This document shows, piece after piece, positions 16,448-24,763 of a stretch of 64,000 nucleotides of DNA. A program made the translations under genes and the position numbers. The stretch is from assembly GCF_003182135.1 (NCBI RefSeq), contig NZ_QGTL01000005.1:310001-374000 (forward strand), in the 5' to 3' direction. Numbering within the stretch: position 1 is the first letter of the stretch; the number at the start of each line of letters is the position of its first letter. The notes below the pieces were generated by a model. It made no database searches, was not told where the DNA came from, and saw only the letters and a program-made list of their open reading frames with translations. The DNA is from Nocardia neocaledoniensis (GTDB lineage: Bacteria > Actinomycetota > Actinomycetes > Mycobacteriales > Mycobacteriaceae).

Positions 16448-17550
16448 TTCGTCAGTCCCAACAGCGCGGCGGTGAGCCCGAAATCCGGGCCCATGTCGGA
16501 GATCTTGCCGGTGCGGCAGCCGTCCAGACGCATCTGCACGCGCTCACAGAACGTGGCGAGCACCTCGCTGTCGAGCACGATCTTGTCGAGCAGGCCGTGC
16601 AGGCGCAGCGCCTGGTGCTCGCGGCTGATCGCGTTGTCGAAGTTCTGGAACATCAGCGGCCCGACATCGATGATCTCGGTGAGATTGCGGGCGTTGGCGC
16701 GCATCTGCGCGGCGATCGCGACGAACTTGGTGAGCGCGCCCGCGAGCTGATCCTGATTCTGGCCGACGACCGAGGAGGTGTTGGTGATGAAGTCGTCGAG
16801 CTGGGTCAGCACGGCCTGCAGGCCGGGGGACTGCTGACCGAACAGTGCGATCAGTTCGGTGATGCGGCCGCTGAAATCCCGGACCGTCTGGTCGTTCTCG
16901 GCGATGATCTGGGTGATCTCGCTGAGCCGCACGATCGTGTTGGCGATCTGGTCCTTGTTGGCGAAGGTCACCTCGAAGGCCGCCGAGAGCTCGTCCAGCG
17001 TTTCGCGCAACCGGTCACCGTTGCCGTCGAGCAGGGGGAACAGCACCCGGCTCGCCATCGGACCCTGCTCGCTGTCGCCTTTGAGCGCCTCGCCGAGCTG
17101 GTCGAAATTGGCCAGGATGCGGTCGAGTTCGACCGGCGTCCTGGTCCGCGCCAGCGGAATGTGCGCGCCGTCGGCGAGTTCGGGGCCCGATCCGGTGTAG
17201 GCGGGGGCCAATTCGACGTGGCGGTTGGTGATCAGCTGCGGCGAGATCAGCGCGGCCATCGCCTCGGCGGGGATGCGCACGTCGCGATCGACCGACATCA
17301 CCACCTCCACGTAGCTGCCGCGCGGGGTCACCGAGTCGACGACGCCGACCGGCACGCCGAGCACCGCGACCTCGTTGCCCGGGTACAGCCCGGCCACGTT
17401 CTCGAAGTCGGCGCTGATGCGCTTCTGCTGACTCAGCATGCGGTCGCCCGCCCCGGTGACGCTGTCGGGCAGCAGCGCGCACCCCGCCGCGAGCAGCGCG
17501 GCCAGGCAGAGCGCGGCCACTTTGCTCGCGCGAACGGTTCCCGTGCTCAT
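16444..17550 (-). CDS. mceD: Mce family protein MceD with its own lipobox
   Basis: 368 residues from the ATG at 17550, which overlaps the mceC stop (ATGA). The N-terminus has a basic region, a hydrophobic stretch and the lipobox LLAAGC (Cys24), so this subunit looks like a lipoprotein too. In M. tuberculosis only MceE normally is; MceD there has a transmembrane anchor. The MCE domain is at about residues 42-120. Two cysteines near the C-terminus (TFCERVQMRLDGC) may form a disulfide. Position in the operon supports the D assignment. Confidence 0.85.
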   Translation of the reverse strand: MSTGTVRASKVAALCLAALLAAGCALLPDSVTGAGDRMLSQQKRISADFENVAGLYPGNEVAVLGVPVGVVDSVTPRGSYVEVVMSVDRDVRIPAEAMAALISPQLITNRHVELAPAYTGSGPELADGAHIPLARTRTPVELDRILANFDQLGEALKGDSEQGPMASRVLFPLLDGNGDRLRETLDELSAAFEVTFANKDQIANTIVRLSEITQIIAENDQTVRDFSGRITELIALFGQQSPGLQAVLTQLDDFITNTSSVVGQNQDQLAGALTKFVAIAAQMRANARNLTEIIDVGPLMFQNFDNAISREHQALRLHGLLDKIVLDSEVLATFCERVQMRLDGCRTGKISDMGPDFGLTAALLGLTK

Positions 17551-18563
17551 CAGTTGCACCCCTGTACGGCCTGCGCGAAGCACAGCCAGTTGTCCGGCAG
17601 GATCCACGGCGCCCAGATCTCGCCGTAGGGACCGTTGCCCAGCAGATTGTTGAATTGGCGCAAGGTGACCGGCGCGATCTCGTAGATCCGGTCCAGGTTC
17701 TCCTTGTTCTTGGTCAATCCGTCGGCCATCGTGTTCAGGTTCGCGATCAGCGGCCCGAGCTCGCCGTTGTTCTCGATGCCCATGTCCTGCAGCAGCTTCG
17801 ACATCGCGGCGACGTTGTCGAGCAACTGCGTGAGCAGCGTCTGGCGCTGCTGCACGGCGGCGCCGATCGCCTCGCCCCTGGTCAGCAGGACGAGCACGCT
17901 GTTGCGGTTGTCGGCGACGAGCTGGGAGACCTGATCCATGCTCTTCAACAGGGTGTCGACCTCGTCGCGCCTGCTGTTGATCACCTGCGCGAGCGAGCCG
18001 ATGCTGTCGAGGGCCTGCACCGCCATCGCGGGGGAGTCGCCGAGCTGGGCGCTGAACACGTCGAGCGCGGTGCGCAGCTTGTTCGGATCGATGCGTTCGA
18101 TGCGCTCGAACGAGGAGGTGTACTTCGGATCCTGGATGACCTTGCTCAGGTTGTACGGCACCGAGGTCCGGTCGAGCCCGATCCGGTTGCCGGGCAGGCC
18201 CTTTCCGTCACCCGGTTTCAGATCGACGTGCAGCCGGCCGAGGATGGTCGACATCTTGATCGCCGCGCTCGCGTCGGCGCCGAGCCGGATGTCGTGGCGG
18301 ATCCGCAGCGCCACGTCCACCCGGTCGTTGACGAGCTTCACCGACTGCACCTCACCGACCTCGATGCCGGAGATGTCGACGGTCGCGCCCTGCTGCAGGC
18401 CCGCGGCCTGCGCGAACTCGGCGTGAATAGTGATGTCGCCCAGCCGGATCTGCGTGAGCACACTGGACGCGCCGAGCAGGACCAGCACCGAGGCGCCGGC
18501 CAGCAGGCCCAGGCGCAGGTGCCGGTTGCGCAGCAGGAATTCTGGAACGCGTGGTCTGATCAT
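17550..18563 (-). CDS. mceC: Mce family protein MceC
   Basis: 337 residues from the ATG at 18563 (ATGA overlap with mceB). One N-terminal transmembrane helix (about 18-38), then the MCE domain (ITIHAEFAQAAGLQQGATV) and a helical region. The C-terminus ends in WLCFAQAVQGCN with two cysteines. Confidence 0.9.
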   Translation of the reverse strand: MIRPRVPEFLLRNRHLRLGLLAGASVLVLLGASSVLTQIRLGDITIHAEFAQAAGLQQGATVDISGIEVGEVQSVKLVNDRVDVALRIRHDIRLGADASAAIKMSTILGRLHVDLKPGDGKGLPGNRIGLDRTSVPYNLSKVIQDPKYTSSFERIERIDPNKLRTALDVFSAQLGDSPAMAVQALDSIGSLAQVINSRRDEVDTLLKSMDQVSQLVADNRNSVLVLLTRGEAIGAAVQQRQTLLTQLLDNVAAMSKLLQDMGIENNGELGPLIANLNTMADGLTKNKENLDRIYEIAPVTLRQFNNLLGNGPYGEIWAPWILPDNWLCFAQAVQGCN

Positions 18564-19582
18564 CGACACACTCCCGATTGCGAGTTGCCGCCGACCTGTG
18601 AGAACAGGCCCTCGGGCAGGAGAACGCCCCACAGGGAAACATCGAGGCGACAGATGTAGGCATTGCCGTAGGTGCCGTACTGGGTGAAACGCGCGACACC
18701 GTTGAGGAAGTCGGGGAACTCGACCGCCATGCGATCGAGGGCGGCGCCGTTGTAGAGCAGCATCATCACGCCCGTGGTGGCGTTGCGCTGCGCGTCGGCC
18801 ATGCCGGGCTTCACCTGGCCGATGAGCGAGACCAGCGAGTCCGTCGCGCCCGACACCCGTTCGACCGAGCTCTTCAGCGATTCGCCCTCGGCGTAGAGCC
18901 CGTCCATCAGACTGCGGGTCTGGGTGATCAGGGTCTCCAGATCGCCGCTGCGATTGGCCAGGCCGGCGAGCACCGAGCTGAGGTTGCTCAGTACGTCGCC
19001 GAGGATCTGATCGCGTTCGCCGAAGGTGTTGGCCAGCTGCGCGGCCTGGGTGATCAGTGCCGACAGCGACACCTCGTTGCCCTGCAACGCCTGGATGAGC
19101 GTCTCCGACAGCGAATTGATCTGGTCGGGCTGCAGCACGCTGAACAGCGGCTCGAAGCCCGACAGCAGTGAGGACACGTCGAAGGACGGCTCGGTGCGGT
19201 CCATCGGGATCTGCGACCCCGGGGGCATCGTGGTGCCCGCGCCGTCACCCGCCGCCAGCGCGAGGTAGCGCTGGCCGATCAGGTTCTGGTACCGCACCAG
19301 GGCTTTGGTGGTGTCGGTCAGCTGCTGGCGGGCCTCGATCCGGAAGTCGACCCGTGCGGCGTAGTCGTCGGTGAAGTCGATCTTGTCGATCCGGCCGACC
19401 CGCACCCCCGCCATGCGCACGTCGTCACCGACGCGCAGGCCGAGGACGTCGGAGAAGACCGCCGAGTAGCTCGACGTGGTGCCGGGGACGCTGCGCTGCA
19501 ACGTCGACCAGATGGTGTAGGTGAGCACCGTCGCCAGCACGACGAAGAAACTGAACCCGATCAGCGCTTTGCCGTATTTCAC
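18560..19582 (-). CDS. mceB: Mce family protein MceB
   Basis: 340 residues. One N-terminal transmembrane helix (about 6-28) precedes the MCE domain (SYSAVFSDVLGLRVGDDV) and the coiled helical part. The GTG start overlaps the mceA stop (GTGA). It resembles mycobacterial MceB in length and in the FTQYGTYGN segment near the end. Confidence 0.9.
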   Translation of the reverse strand: MKYGKALIGFSFFVVLATVLTYTIWSTLQRSVPGTTSSYSAVFSDVLGLRVGDDVRMAGVRVGRIDKIDFTDDYAARVDFRIEARQQLTDTTKALVRYQNLIGQRYLALAAGDGAGTTMPPGSQIPMDRTEPSFDVSSLLSGFEPLFSVLQPDQINSLSETLIQALQGNEVSLSALITQAAQLANTFGERDQILGDVLSNLSSVLAGLANRSGDLETLITQTRSLMDGLYAEGESLKSSVERVSGATDSLVSLIGQVKPGMADAQRNATTGVMMLLYNGAALDRMAVEFPDFLNGVARFTQYGTYGNAYICRLDVSLWGVLLPEGLFSQVGGNSQSGVCR

Positions 19583-21012
19583 TGCTGGACACCACCTTCG
19601 GCATCGGGGACGACGGGCAGGCCGCCCAGGATCGAGCCGAGCAGCAGCAGCTGACTGAACGTCGGCCTACCGCCGACCAGGGCCGACACCGCGGCGACCC
19701 CGGTCAGCCGCGGCGCCGCCGCCGGGGTGGCGGCGGGGGCGGGATCGACGGACGCGGCGGGTGCGGTGATCCCGGGGATGGCGGGCAGCCCCGGAATCGC
19801 GGGCAGGCCGGGCAGGGTCGGCAACGTGATGTTCGGCAGGGTGGGCAGCCCGGGCAGCGGCGCGGTCGGGGCGACCGGGGCGGGGCCGGCGGATTCGAGC
19901 CACTGCGGCAGCATCGAGGCCGGATACTCCTGGGGCGGTGCGACTTCGGGCACCGTCGGTCCACCGCAGCGCGGTCCGGTCATCTCGCCGTAGCGGGGGC
20001 AGTCCTCGGCGGTGTACTGCTGGAACGGCGTGAAGGTCACGTCCATGCGCCAGGTCATCTGCCTGCGGGGGCCGAAGGTGAAGGTCTGCTGTAGTTTTCG
20101 CAGCGAGGCGTTGAGGTTGGCCGCGGTCGACTGCAACGCGCCGGGGTCCTTGGCGACGGCGCCGATGAGCCCGTCCAGGCCGGCGACGAGTTCCTTGCCC
20201 GAATCGGGATTGGCGGCGAAGAGCGCGTTCACCGAGTCCACCGTCGCGTTGCCCTGCACGAGCAGCTCGACGAGCTGGGCGCGGTGCTCGTTGAGCGTGC
20301 GCGCCGAGGTGACCGAATCGGCCAGCACCCCGACCAGTTCGGGCGCCGACTGGCTCAGCGCGGTCGCGGCCCGGCCGAGATCGCCGAGCAGGCCGCCGAT
20401 CTCGGGAATCTGGTGCACCGTGGTGAGCCAGGTGTCGAGCCGCTCGATGGTCGAGCCGGGCACGCGCGCGCCCGGCTCCAGCGCGGCCGACAGCGTGGCC
20501 AGCACCCGCCCGAGCTTCTCGGGCTGGATGGTGGACAGCACCTCGCGCAGGGTGTTGAGGGTGGACTGCAGCTGGACCGTCGCCTCGCTGGTGTCCTCGG
20601 CGATGGTGGCGCCCGCGCGCAGCGTCGAGTCGGCCGTGCCGTTGTCGACCAGCTGGATGGAGGAGACGCCGAAGATGTTGTCCGGGACCACCCGGGCGGT
20701 CACCGTGTCCGGGATCGTCTCGGCCAGGCCCGGTTTCAGCTCCAGGGTGGCGCGCTGGCGCTCGCCCTTGGCCACCATCTCCACCGAGCCGACCGCGCCG
20801 ACCACCATGCCGCGGAACTTCACGTCGGCGCGCTGGGGTAGCCCGTCGCCGGTGCTGGTGAGGTCGGCGCCCACCACCACGGTGTCTTCGAACTCGCCGT
20901 TGTAGCGCAGGGCGAGCAGATACAGCGCGACCGCGAAGGCGGTGATCACCGCCAGCCCAGCGAGCGTGAGCTGCAGGGGTTTGGGGCCGCGGCCGCTGAG
21001 ATCGAGAATCAT
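19579..21012 (-). CDS. mceA: Mce family protein MceA with Pro/Leu repeat tail
   Basis: 477 residues, the first mce gene after yrbEB, so assigned MceA. It has an N-terminal transmembrane helix (about 14-35), the MCE domain (VVVGADLTSTGDGLPQRADV) and a helical region. The C-terminal 100 residues contain a degenerate repeat of LPGLP/LPAIPG units (around residues 390-420) followed by Ala/Pro-rich sequence, which may extend into the cell envelope (inference). The ATG lies 9 bp after the yrbEB stop. Confidence 0.9.
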   Translation of the reverse strand: MILDLSGRGPKPLQLTLAGLAVITAFAVALYLLALRYNGEFEDTVVVGADLTSTGDGLPQRADVKFRGMVVGAVGSVEMVAKGERQRATLELKPGLAETIPDTVTARVVPDNIFGVSSIQLVDNGTADSTLRAGATIAEDTSEATVQLQSTLNTLREVLSTIQPEKLGRVLATLSAALEPGARVPGSTIERLDTWLTTVHQIPEIGGLLGDLGRAATALSQSAPELVGVLADSVTSARTLNEHRAQLVELLVQGNATVDSVNALFAANPDSGKELVAGLDGLIGAVAKDPGALQSTAANLNASLRKLQQTFTFGPRRQMTWRMDVTFTPFQQYTAEDCPRYGEMTGPRCGGPTVPEVAPPQEYPASMLPQWLESAGPAPVAPTAPLPGLPTLPNITLPTLPGLPAIPGLPAIPGITAPAASVDPAPAATPAAAPRLTGVAAVSALVGGRPTFSQLLLLGSILGGLPVVPDAEGGVQQ

Positions 21013-21021
21013 TCGATCGAC

Positions 21022-21885
21022 CTATCCCGAGATCCGGAATCCGGGGTCGATGCCCCAGATAGCAAGGGTGAGAAAGAGATTGGTGAACACCATCACGACG
21101 ATGACCATCTTGATGGCCCGCCCGGCGGCCACCCCGACCCCTTCGGGTCCGCCGGTGGCCACGAAGCCGTAGTAGCACTGGATGAACGCCGCGATCAGGA
21201 CGAACACCACCACTTTCCCCAGGGAGAAGAACACGTCCCCGCCGAGCAGGAACTGGAAGAAGTAGTGGTCGTAGGTGCCCGCGGTGGTGCCGCCGAGGAC
21301 CAGCACCGAGAGCTTGGTCGCCACATAGGCCACCGCCAGACCCAGCGTGTAGAGCGGGATGATGGTGATGGTGGCCGCGATCATCCTGGTGGTGATCAGG
21401 TAGGGCAGCGGCCGGATGGCGATGGATTCCAGCGCGTCGATCTCCTCGGAGATCCGCATCGAGCCGAGCTGGGCGGTGAACCGGCAGCCGGACTGGATCG
21501 CGAAGGCGAGCGTGCCGAGGATCGGCGCGATCTCCCTGGTGGTGGCGAAGCCGGAGATGGCGCCGGTGAGCGGTCCCATCGTCAGCAGGTTCAGCGCCGT
21601 GTAGGACTCGACGCCCACGGTGATGCCGCCGAAGGCGCACAGCACGACGACCACGCCGACCGTGCCGCCGCCGACGATCAGCGAGCCGTTGCCCCAGCCG
21701 ACGTCGGCGACCAGCCGGGCGACCTCCTTGCGGTAGTGGCGCAGCGTGAACGGGATCGCGAGCAGCGTCTGGAAGAACACGATCGCCTGGTGCCCGAGGC
21801 GCTGGTTGGCCCGCACCGGGACCTTGGCCGCGGCGCCGACCACGCGCACCGGGCGCAGGGTCGGCGGGGTGTATTCGGCCGCCAT
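21022..21885 (-). CDS. yrbEB: YrbE/MlaE-family permease B
   Basis: 287-residue integral membrane permease of the MlaE family, partner of YrbEA in the Mce lipid importer. The coupling motif SEEIDALES, which contacts the ATPase, is present at about residues 140-150. Its ATG starts 1 bp after the yrbEA stop. No mceG-type ATPase is encoded in this window, so that subunit must come from elsewhere. Confidence 0.92.
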   Translation of the reverse strand: MAAEYTPPTLRPVRVVGAAAKVPVRANQRLGHQAIVFFQTLLAIPFTLRHYRKEVARLVADVGWGNGSLIVGGGTVGVVVVLCAFGGITVGVESYTALNLLTMGPLTGAISGFATTREIAPILGTLAFAIQSGCRFTAQLGSMRISEEIDALESIAIRPLPYLITTRMIAATITIIPLYTLGLAVAYVATKLSVLVLGGTTAGTYDHYFFQFLLGGDVFFSLGKVVVFVLIAAFIQCYYGFVATGGPEGVGVAAGRAIKMVIVVMVFTNLFLTLAIWGIDPGFRISG

Positions 21886-21886
21886 C

Positions 21887-22738
21887 TCAGACCACCTTCG
21901 AGGGGAAGAAGCTGTTGTAGAGCTGGGTGACGATGATGTTGGTGGCGAACAGCATCAGCGCCGAGCTGACCACCGCCGAGTTCACCGCGTTCGCCACCCC
22001 ACCCGGTCCGCCCTTGGTGTGCAGACCGATGTCGCAGGCGATGATCGCGGTGAGGGCGCCGAAGATCGCCGCCTTGAACAGCGCCACCATCAGATCGTTG
22101 GCGACCGCGAACGAGGCGAAGGAGCTGATGAACGAACCGGGCGTGCCGTGCTGGGCGTAGACGTTGAACAGGTAGGCGGTGGCGAAGCCGACGAAGACGA
22201 TGAACCCGCACAGCAGCATGCTCACCAGCACCGCCGCCGCCAGTCGCGGCGCGACCAGCCGGCGCACCGGGTCCACGCCCATCACCTTCATCGCGTCGAT
22301 CTCCTCGCGGATGGTGCGCGAGCCGAGATCGGCGCAGATGGCCGAGCCGACCGCGCCCGCGATCATGAGCGAGGTGACCAGCGGCGCGCCCTGACGGATG
22401 ATGCCGAGTCCGGCCACCGCGCCGATGAAGGTGGTCGCGCCGACCTGGTTGACCAGCGCGCCCACCTGGATCGACACCACCACCGCCACCGGGATGGCCA
22501 CGAACACCGTCGGCAGGGCCGAGACGTTGGCCATGAACGCGCACTGTTTGACGAACTCGTGGAACGGGAATCGTCGGTGCGCGATCGACAGGACCAACTG
22601 CACGATCGCGGTCCGGCCGAGCAGGACCTGTCGGCCCAGCGTCTCGACCGACTGCTGGGGGTGTCGTCGCCAGAGCCCGGTGGCGCTGTCGATGATCCGT
22701 CCGACCTCGGACGGTTCGGTGGCCGGTTGCGGCGTCAC
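21887..22738 (-). CDS. yrbEA: YrbE/MlaE-family permease A
   Basis: 283-residue MlaE-family permease with five or so membrane segments. The ATPase-coupling motif REEIDAMKVMGVDP is clear (about residues 145-158). The GTG at 22738 has AAAGGA upstream. It is preceded in the operon by two small membrane-protein genes rather than starting the operon itself. Confidence 0.92.
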   Translation of the reverse strand: MTPQPATEPSEVGRIIDSATGLWRRHPQQSVETLGRQVLLGRTAIVQLVLSIAHRRFPFHEFVKQCAFMANVSALPTVFVAIPVAVVVSIQVGALVNQVGATTFIGAVAGLGIIRQGAPLVTSLMIAGAVGSAICADLGSRTIREEIDAMKVMGVDPVRRLVAPRLAAAVLVSMLLCGFIVFVGFATAYLFNVYAQHGTPGSFISSFASFAVANDLMVALFKAAIFGALTAIIACDIGLHTKGGPGGVANAVNSAVVSSALMLFATNIIVTQLYNSFFPSKVV

Positions 22739-22777
22739 GCTGCACCGATCCTTTCTTGCTTCGGGGGCGCTCGGTGG

Positions 22778-22963
22778 CTAGAGCGTGCTCAGCCAGTGAT
22801 GGAGCAGGGCGACGAGACCGGCGACGGCCGCGAGGCCGAGGACCAGGGCGCAGAGGACGGCGAGCCACAGACCGAATCGGAGAACCGGATTGACCCGGGT
22901 GCGTCCGCCCAGGATCTTGACGATGATCACCACGAGATCGATGACCCAGACCAGTGCCATCAT
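22778..22963 (-). CDS. Small membrane protein (61 aa) in mce operon
   Basis: Unrecognised 61-residue protein with two predicted membrane segments (MALVWVIDLVVIIVKIL and FGLWLAVLCALVLGLAAVAG) joined by a short basic loop. Its ATG overlaps the stop of the preceding small gene (ATGATGA arrangement), and yrbEA begins 39 bp later, so all three are probably one transcript. It may be an accessory subunit of the Mce complex. Confidence 0.65.
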   Translation of the reverse strand: MMALVWVIDLVVIIVKILGGRTRVNPVLRFGLWLAVLCALVLGLAAVAGLVALLHHWLSTL

Positions 22964-23187
22964 CAGGTCATCGTCACGTTCGCGAAGAGGAGCACGGGCC
23001 AGCAGACGATCGACCCGAGGAACGAGACGACCAGGTCCACCCCGTGCAGATCGCCGAGATGGCTTGTGTGGGTGAGGGTCCAGACACCACCGACGAGGGC
23101 GTAGGGGATGCCGATGATGATCAGGGTGCCGAGAAACTCCGACACCTTCATCTCGTAGCTGAGAAACCTGTCCAGCCGTCGCAACAT
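22963..23187 (-). CDS. Small membrane protein (74 aa), first gene of mce operon
   Basis: Unrecognised 74-residue protein: a short basic amphipathic N-terminus (MLRRLDRFLSYEMKV) and two hydrophobic segments (about 16-37 and 50-70). It is the promoter-proximal gene of the mce operon, downstream of the motif on the minus strand at 23368-23386. AGGAAGG occurs upstream, at a longer than usual spacing. The coupling to the next small gene and yrbEA suggests a role in Mce assembly or coupling. Confidence 0.65.
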   Translation of the reverse strand: MLRRLDRFLSYEMKVSEFLGTLIIIGIPYALVGGVWTLTHTSHLGDLHGVDLVVSFLGSIVCWPVLLFANVTMT

Positions 23188-23367
23188 GGCGGTACCGGTG
23201 TTCCTTCCTGCGGGGACCGTCCGGGCGAGCGGGTGTCCGACGTCGTCGACGGTCGCATGATGTTTCCGAGCATTCTTGGGGAAGGGTGCTTGACGACCCG
23301 TGATCCTCCCCGTGATCTCGGGACTGCTCTGTGTTGGTCCGCGGTGACCCGCGCCGTGCACCTCGGC

Positions 23368-23386
23368 TAAGTTACTACAGATTCTC
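23368..23386 (-). promoter_or_regulatory. GAGAAY-N6-TAACWTA motif, site 3
   Basis: On the minus strand reads GAGAAT-CTGTAG-TAACTTA, oriented toward the mce operon. It is the only copy on this strand, matching the only leftward mce promoter. Confidence 0.6.
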
Positions 23387-23397
23387 GCCGATGTGAC

Positions 23398-23416
23398 GAG
23401 AATTACCGGTAACATA
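23398..23416 (+). promoter_or_regulatory. GAGAAY-N6-TAACWTA motif, site 4
   Basis: GAGAAT-TACCGG-TAACATA, back to back with site 3 (11 bp apart) and 80 bp before site 5. Confidence 0.55.
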
Positions 23417-23477
23417 TTTCAGGTATGCCGGATTGTCCACACCGTGCGGCCGGAGCGCTCCACTCCTTGTCGACTGC

Positions 23478-23496
23478 GAGAATCATCGGTAACTTA
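23478..23496 (+). promoter_or_regulatory. GAGAAY-N6-TAACWTA motif, site 5
   Basis: GAGAAT-CATCGG-TAACTTA, ending 44 bp before the thiolase ATG. At this distance it would overlap a promoter; the TAACTT part also fits a TANNNT -10 element, so a promoter role is an alternative. Confidence 0.6.
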
Positions 23497-23540
23497 TGGC
23501 CGTAGTCGCCGAGGTCCGGTGACCGTGCAGGAGGAACACA

Positions 23541-24704
23541 ATGTCCGCAGTCATCGTCGATGTGGTTCGCACACCCTCGGGCCGGGGCAAGGCAGGCGGC
23601 GGCTTGTCGTCGGTGCACCCGGCCACCCTCCTGGCCGGCGTACTCAGCGCCCTGGTCGAGCGCACCGGCATCGACCCCGCGCTCGTCGACGATGTGATCG
23701 GCGGCTGCGTGACCCAGAGCGGCGAGCAGGCCAACAACATCTCCCGCACCGCGGTGCTGGCGGCGGGCTTCCCGGAGTCGGTCCCGGCGACCACGGTCGA
23801 CCGGCAGTGCGGATCGAGCCAGCAGGCGGTGCATTTCGCGGCCCAGGGCGTGCTCGCCGGCGCCTACGACGTCGCGATCGCGTGCGGTGTGGAGTCGATG
23901 AGCCGGGCGCCGATGTTCTCCAACACCCAGGGCAAGGACTCGCTGCGCGGGCCGTTGGCCGCGCGCTACCCCGACGGCCTGATCGGGCAGGGGATCGCCG
24001 CGGAGATCCTCGCCGCGCGCTGGAAGCTCGACCGGGCGACCCTCGACGAATTCGCCGCGCGCTCACACCGCCTCGCCGCCGCCACCGCCGCGGCGGGTGG
24101 TTTCGACGCCGAGCTGGTGGCGGCCGGTGACCTCACCGCCGACGAGACCATCCGTCCGGGCACCACGGTGGACGGGCTGGCCGGATTGCGCCCGGCGTTC
24201 ACCGATCCCGCGATGCTGGAACGTTTTCCCGAGATCGGCTGGTCGGTGTCCGCGGGCAACTCCTCGCCGCTGACCGACGGCGCCTCGGCCGCCCTGATCA
24301 TGAGCGAGACGGCGGCGGCGAAGCTGGGGCTCACCCCGCGCGCCCGCTTCCACTCCTTCGCGGTCATGGGCGACGACCCGACGCTGATGCTGACCGCGGT
24401 CGTGCCCGCGACGCGCAAGGCGCTCGAACGCGTCTCGCTGACCGTCGACGACATCGACACCTTCGAGGTGAACGAGGCGTTCGCGCCGGTGCCGCTGGTC
24501 TGGCAGCACGAGCTCGGCGCCGATCCGGAGCGGGTGAACCCGCGCGGTGGCGCGATCGCGCTCGGGCATCCGCTCGGTGCCTCCGGTACCCGGCTGCTCG
24601 CCACGATGGTCAACCACCTCGAGCAGACCGGGGGCCGCTACGGGCTGCAGACGATGTGCGAGGCCGGTGGTCTGGCCAACGCGACCGTCATCGAACGACT
24701 TTGA
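23541..24704 (+). CDS. Thiolase (acetyl-CoA acyltransferase)
   Basis: 387-residue thiolase that cleaves 3-ketoacyl-CoA to acetyl-CoA and a shortened acyl-CoA. The acylated Cys90 (DRQCGSS), His343 (ALGHPLGASG) and Cys373 (TMCEAGG) are all in place, as is NEAFAPVP. The ATG at 23541 has AGGAGG upstream. It diverges from the mce operon and shares its motif-rich promoter region, linking beta-oxidation to lipid import. It resembles FadA-type thiolases of fatty acid or steroid side-chain degradation. Confidence 0.92.
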   Translation: MSAVIVDVVRTPSGRGKAGGGLSSVHPATLLAGVLSALVERTGIDPALVDDVIGGCVTQSGEQANNISRTAVLAAGFPESVPATTVDRQCGSSQQAVHFAAQGVLAGAYDVAIACGVESMSRAPMFSNTQGKDSLRGPLAARYPDGLIGQGIAAEILAARWKLDRATLDEFAARSHRLAAATAAAGGFDAELVAAGDLTADETIRPGTTVDGLAGLRPAFTDPAMLERFPEIGWSVSAGNSSPLTDGASAALIMSETAAAKLGLTPRARFHSFAVMGDDPTLMLTAVVPATRKALERVSLTVDDIDTFEVNEAFAPVPLVWQHELGADPERVNPRGGAIALGHPLGASGTRLLATMVNHLEQTGGRYGLQTMCEAGGLANATVIERL

Positions 24705-24712
24705 GCCGGTGT

Positions 24713-24747
24713 CGGTGGAAGCCCTTGCGCGGCACGGGCTTCCACCG
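24713..24747. terminator. Bidirectional terminator between thiolase and DUF2236 gene
   Basis: 12-bp perfect stem CGGTGGAAGCCC / GGGCTTCCACCG with an 11-nt loop, between convergent genes. Confidence 0.72.
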
Positions 24748-24763
24748 GACGATGGCATCGCGC

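Larger units (their letters stand above)
23188..23540. promoter_or_regulatory. Divergent promoter region, mce operon / thiolase
   Basis: 353-bp gene-free region between the leftward mce operon and the rightward thiolase. It holds three copies of the asymmetric motif, one facing mce and two facing the thiolase, and no convincing gene. The 5' part next to the mce operon shows nothing else I can name. Confidence 0.7.

Noticed and set aside
19700..19980. Repeat in mceA as a DNA tandem repeat or CRISPR-like array
   Set aside because: It is a degenerate in-frame Pro/Leu coding repeat; there are no uniform repeats with unique spacers.
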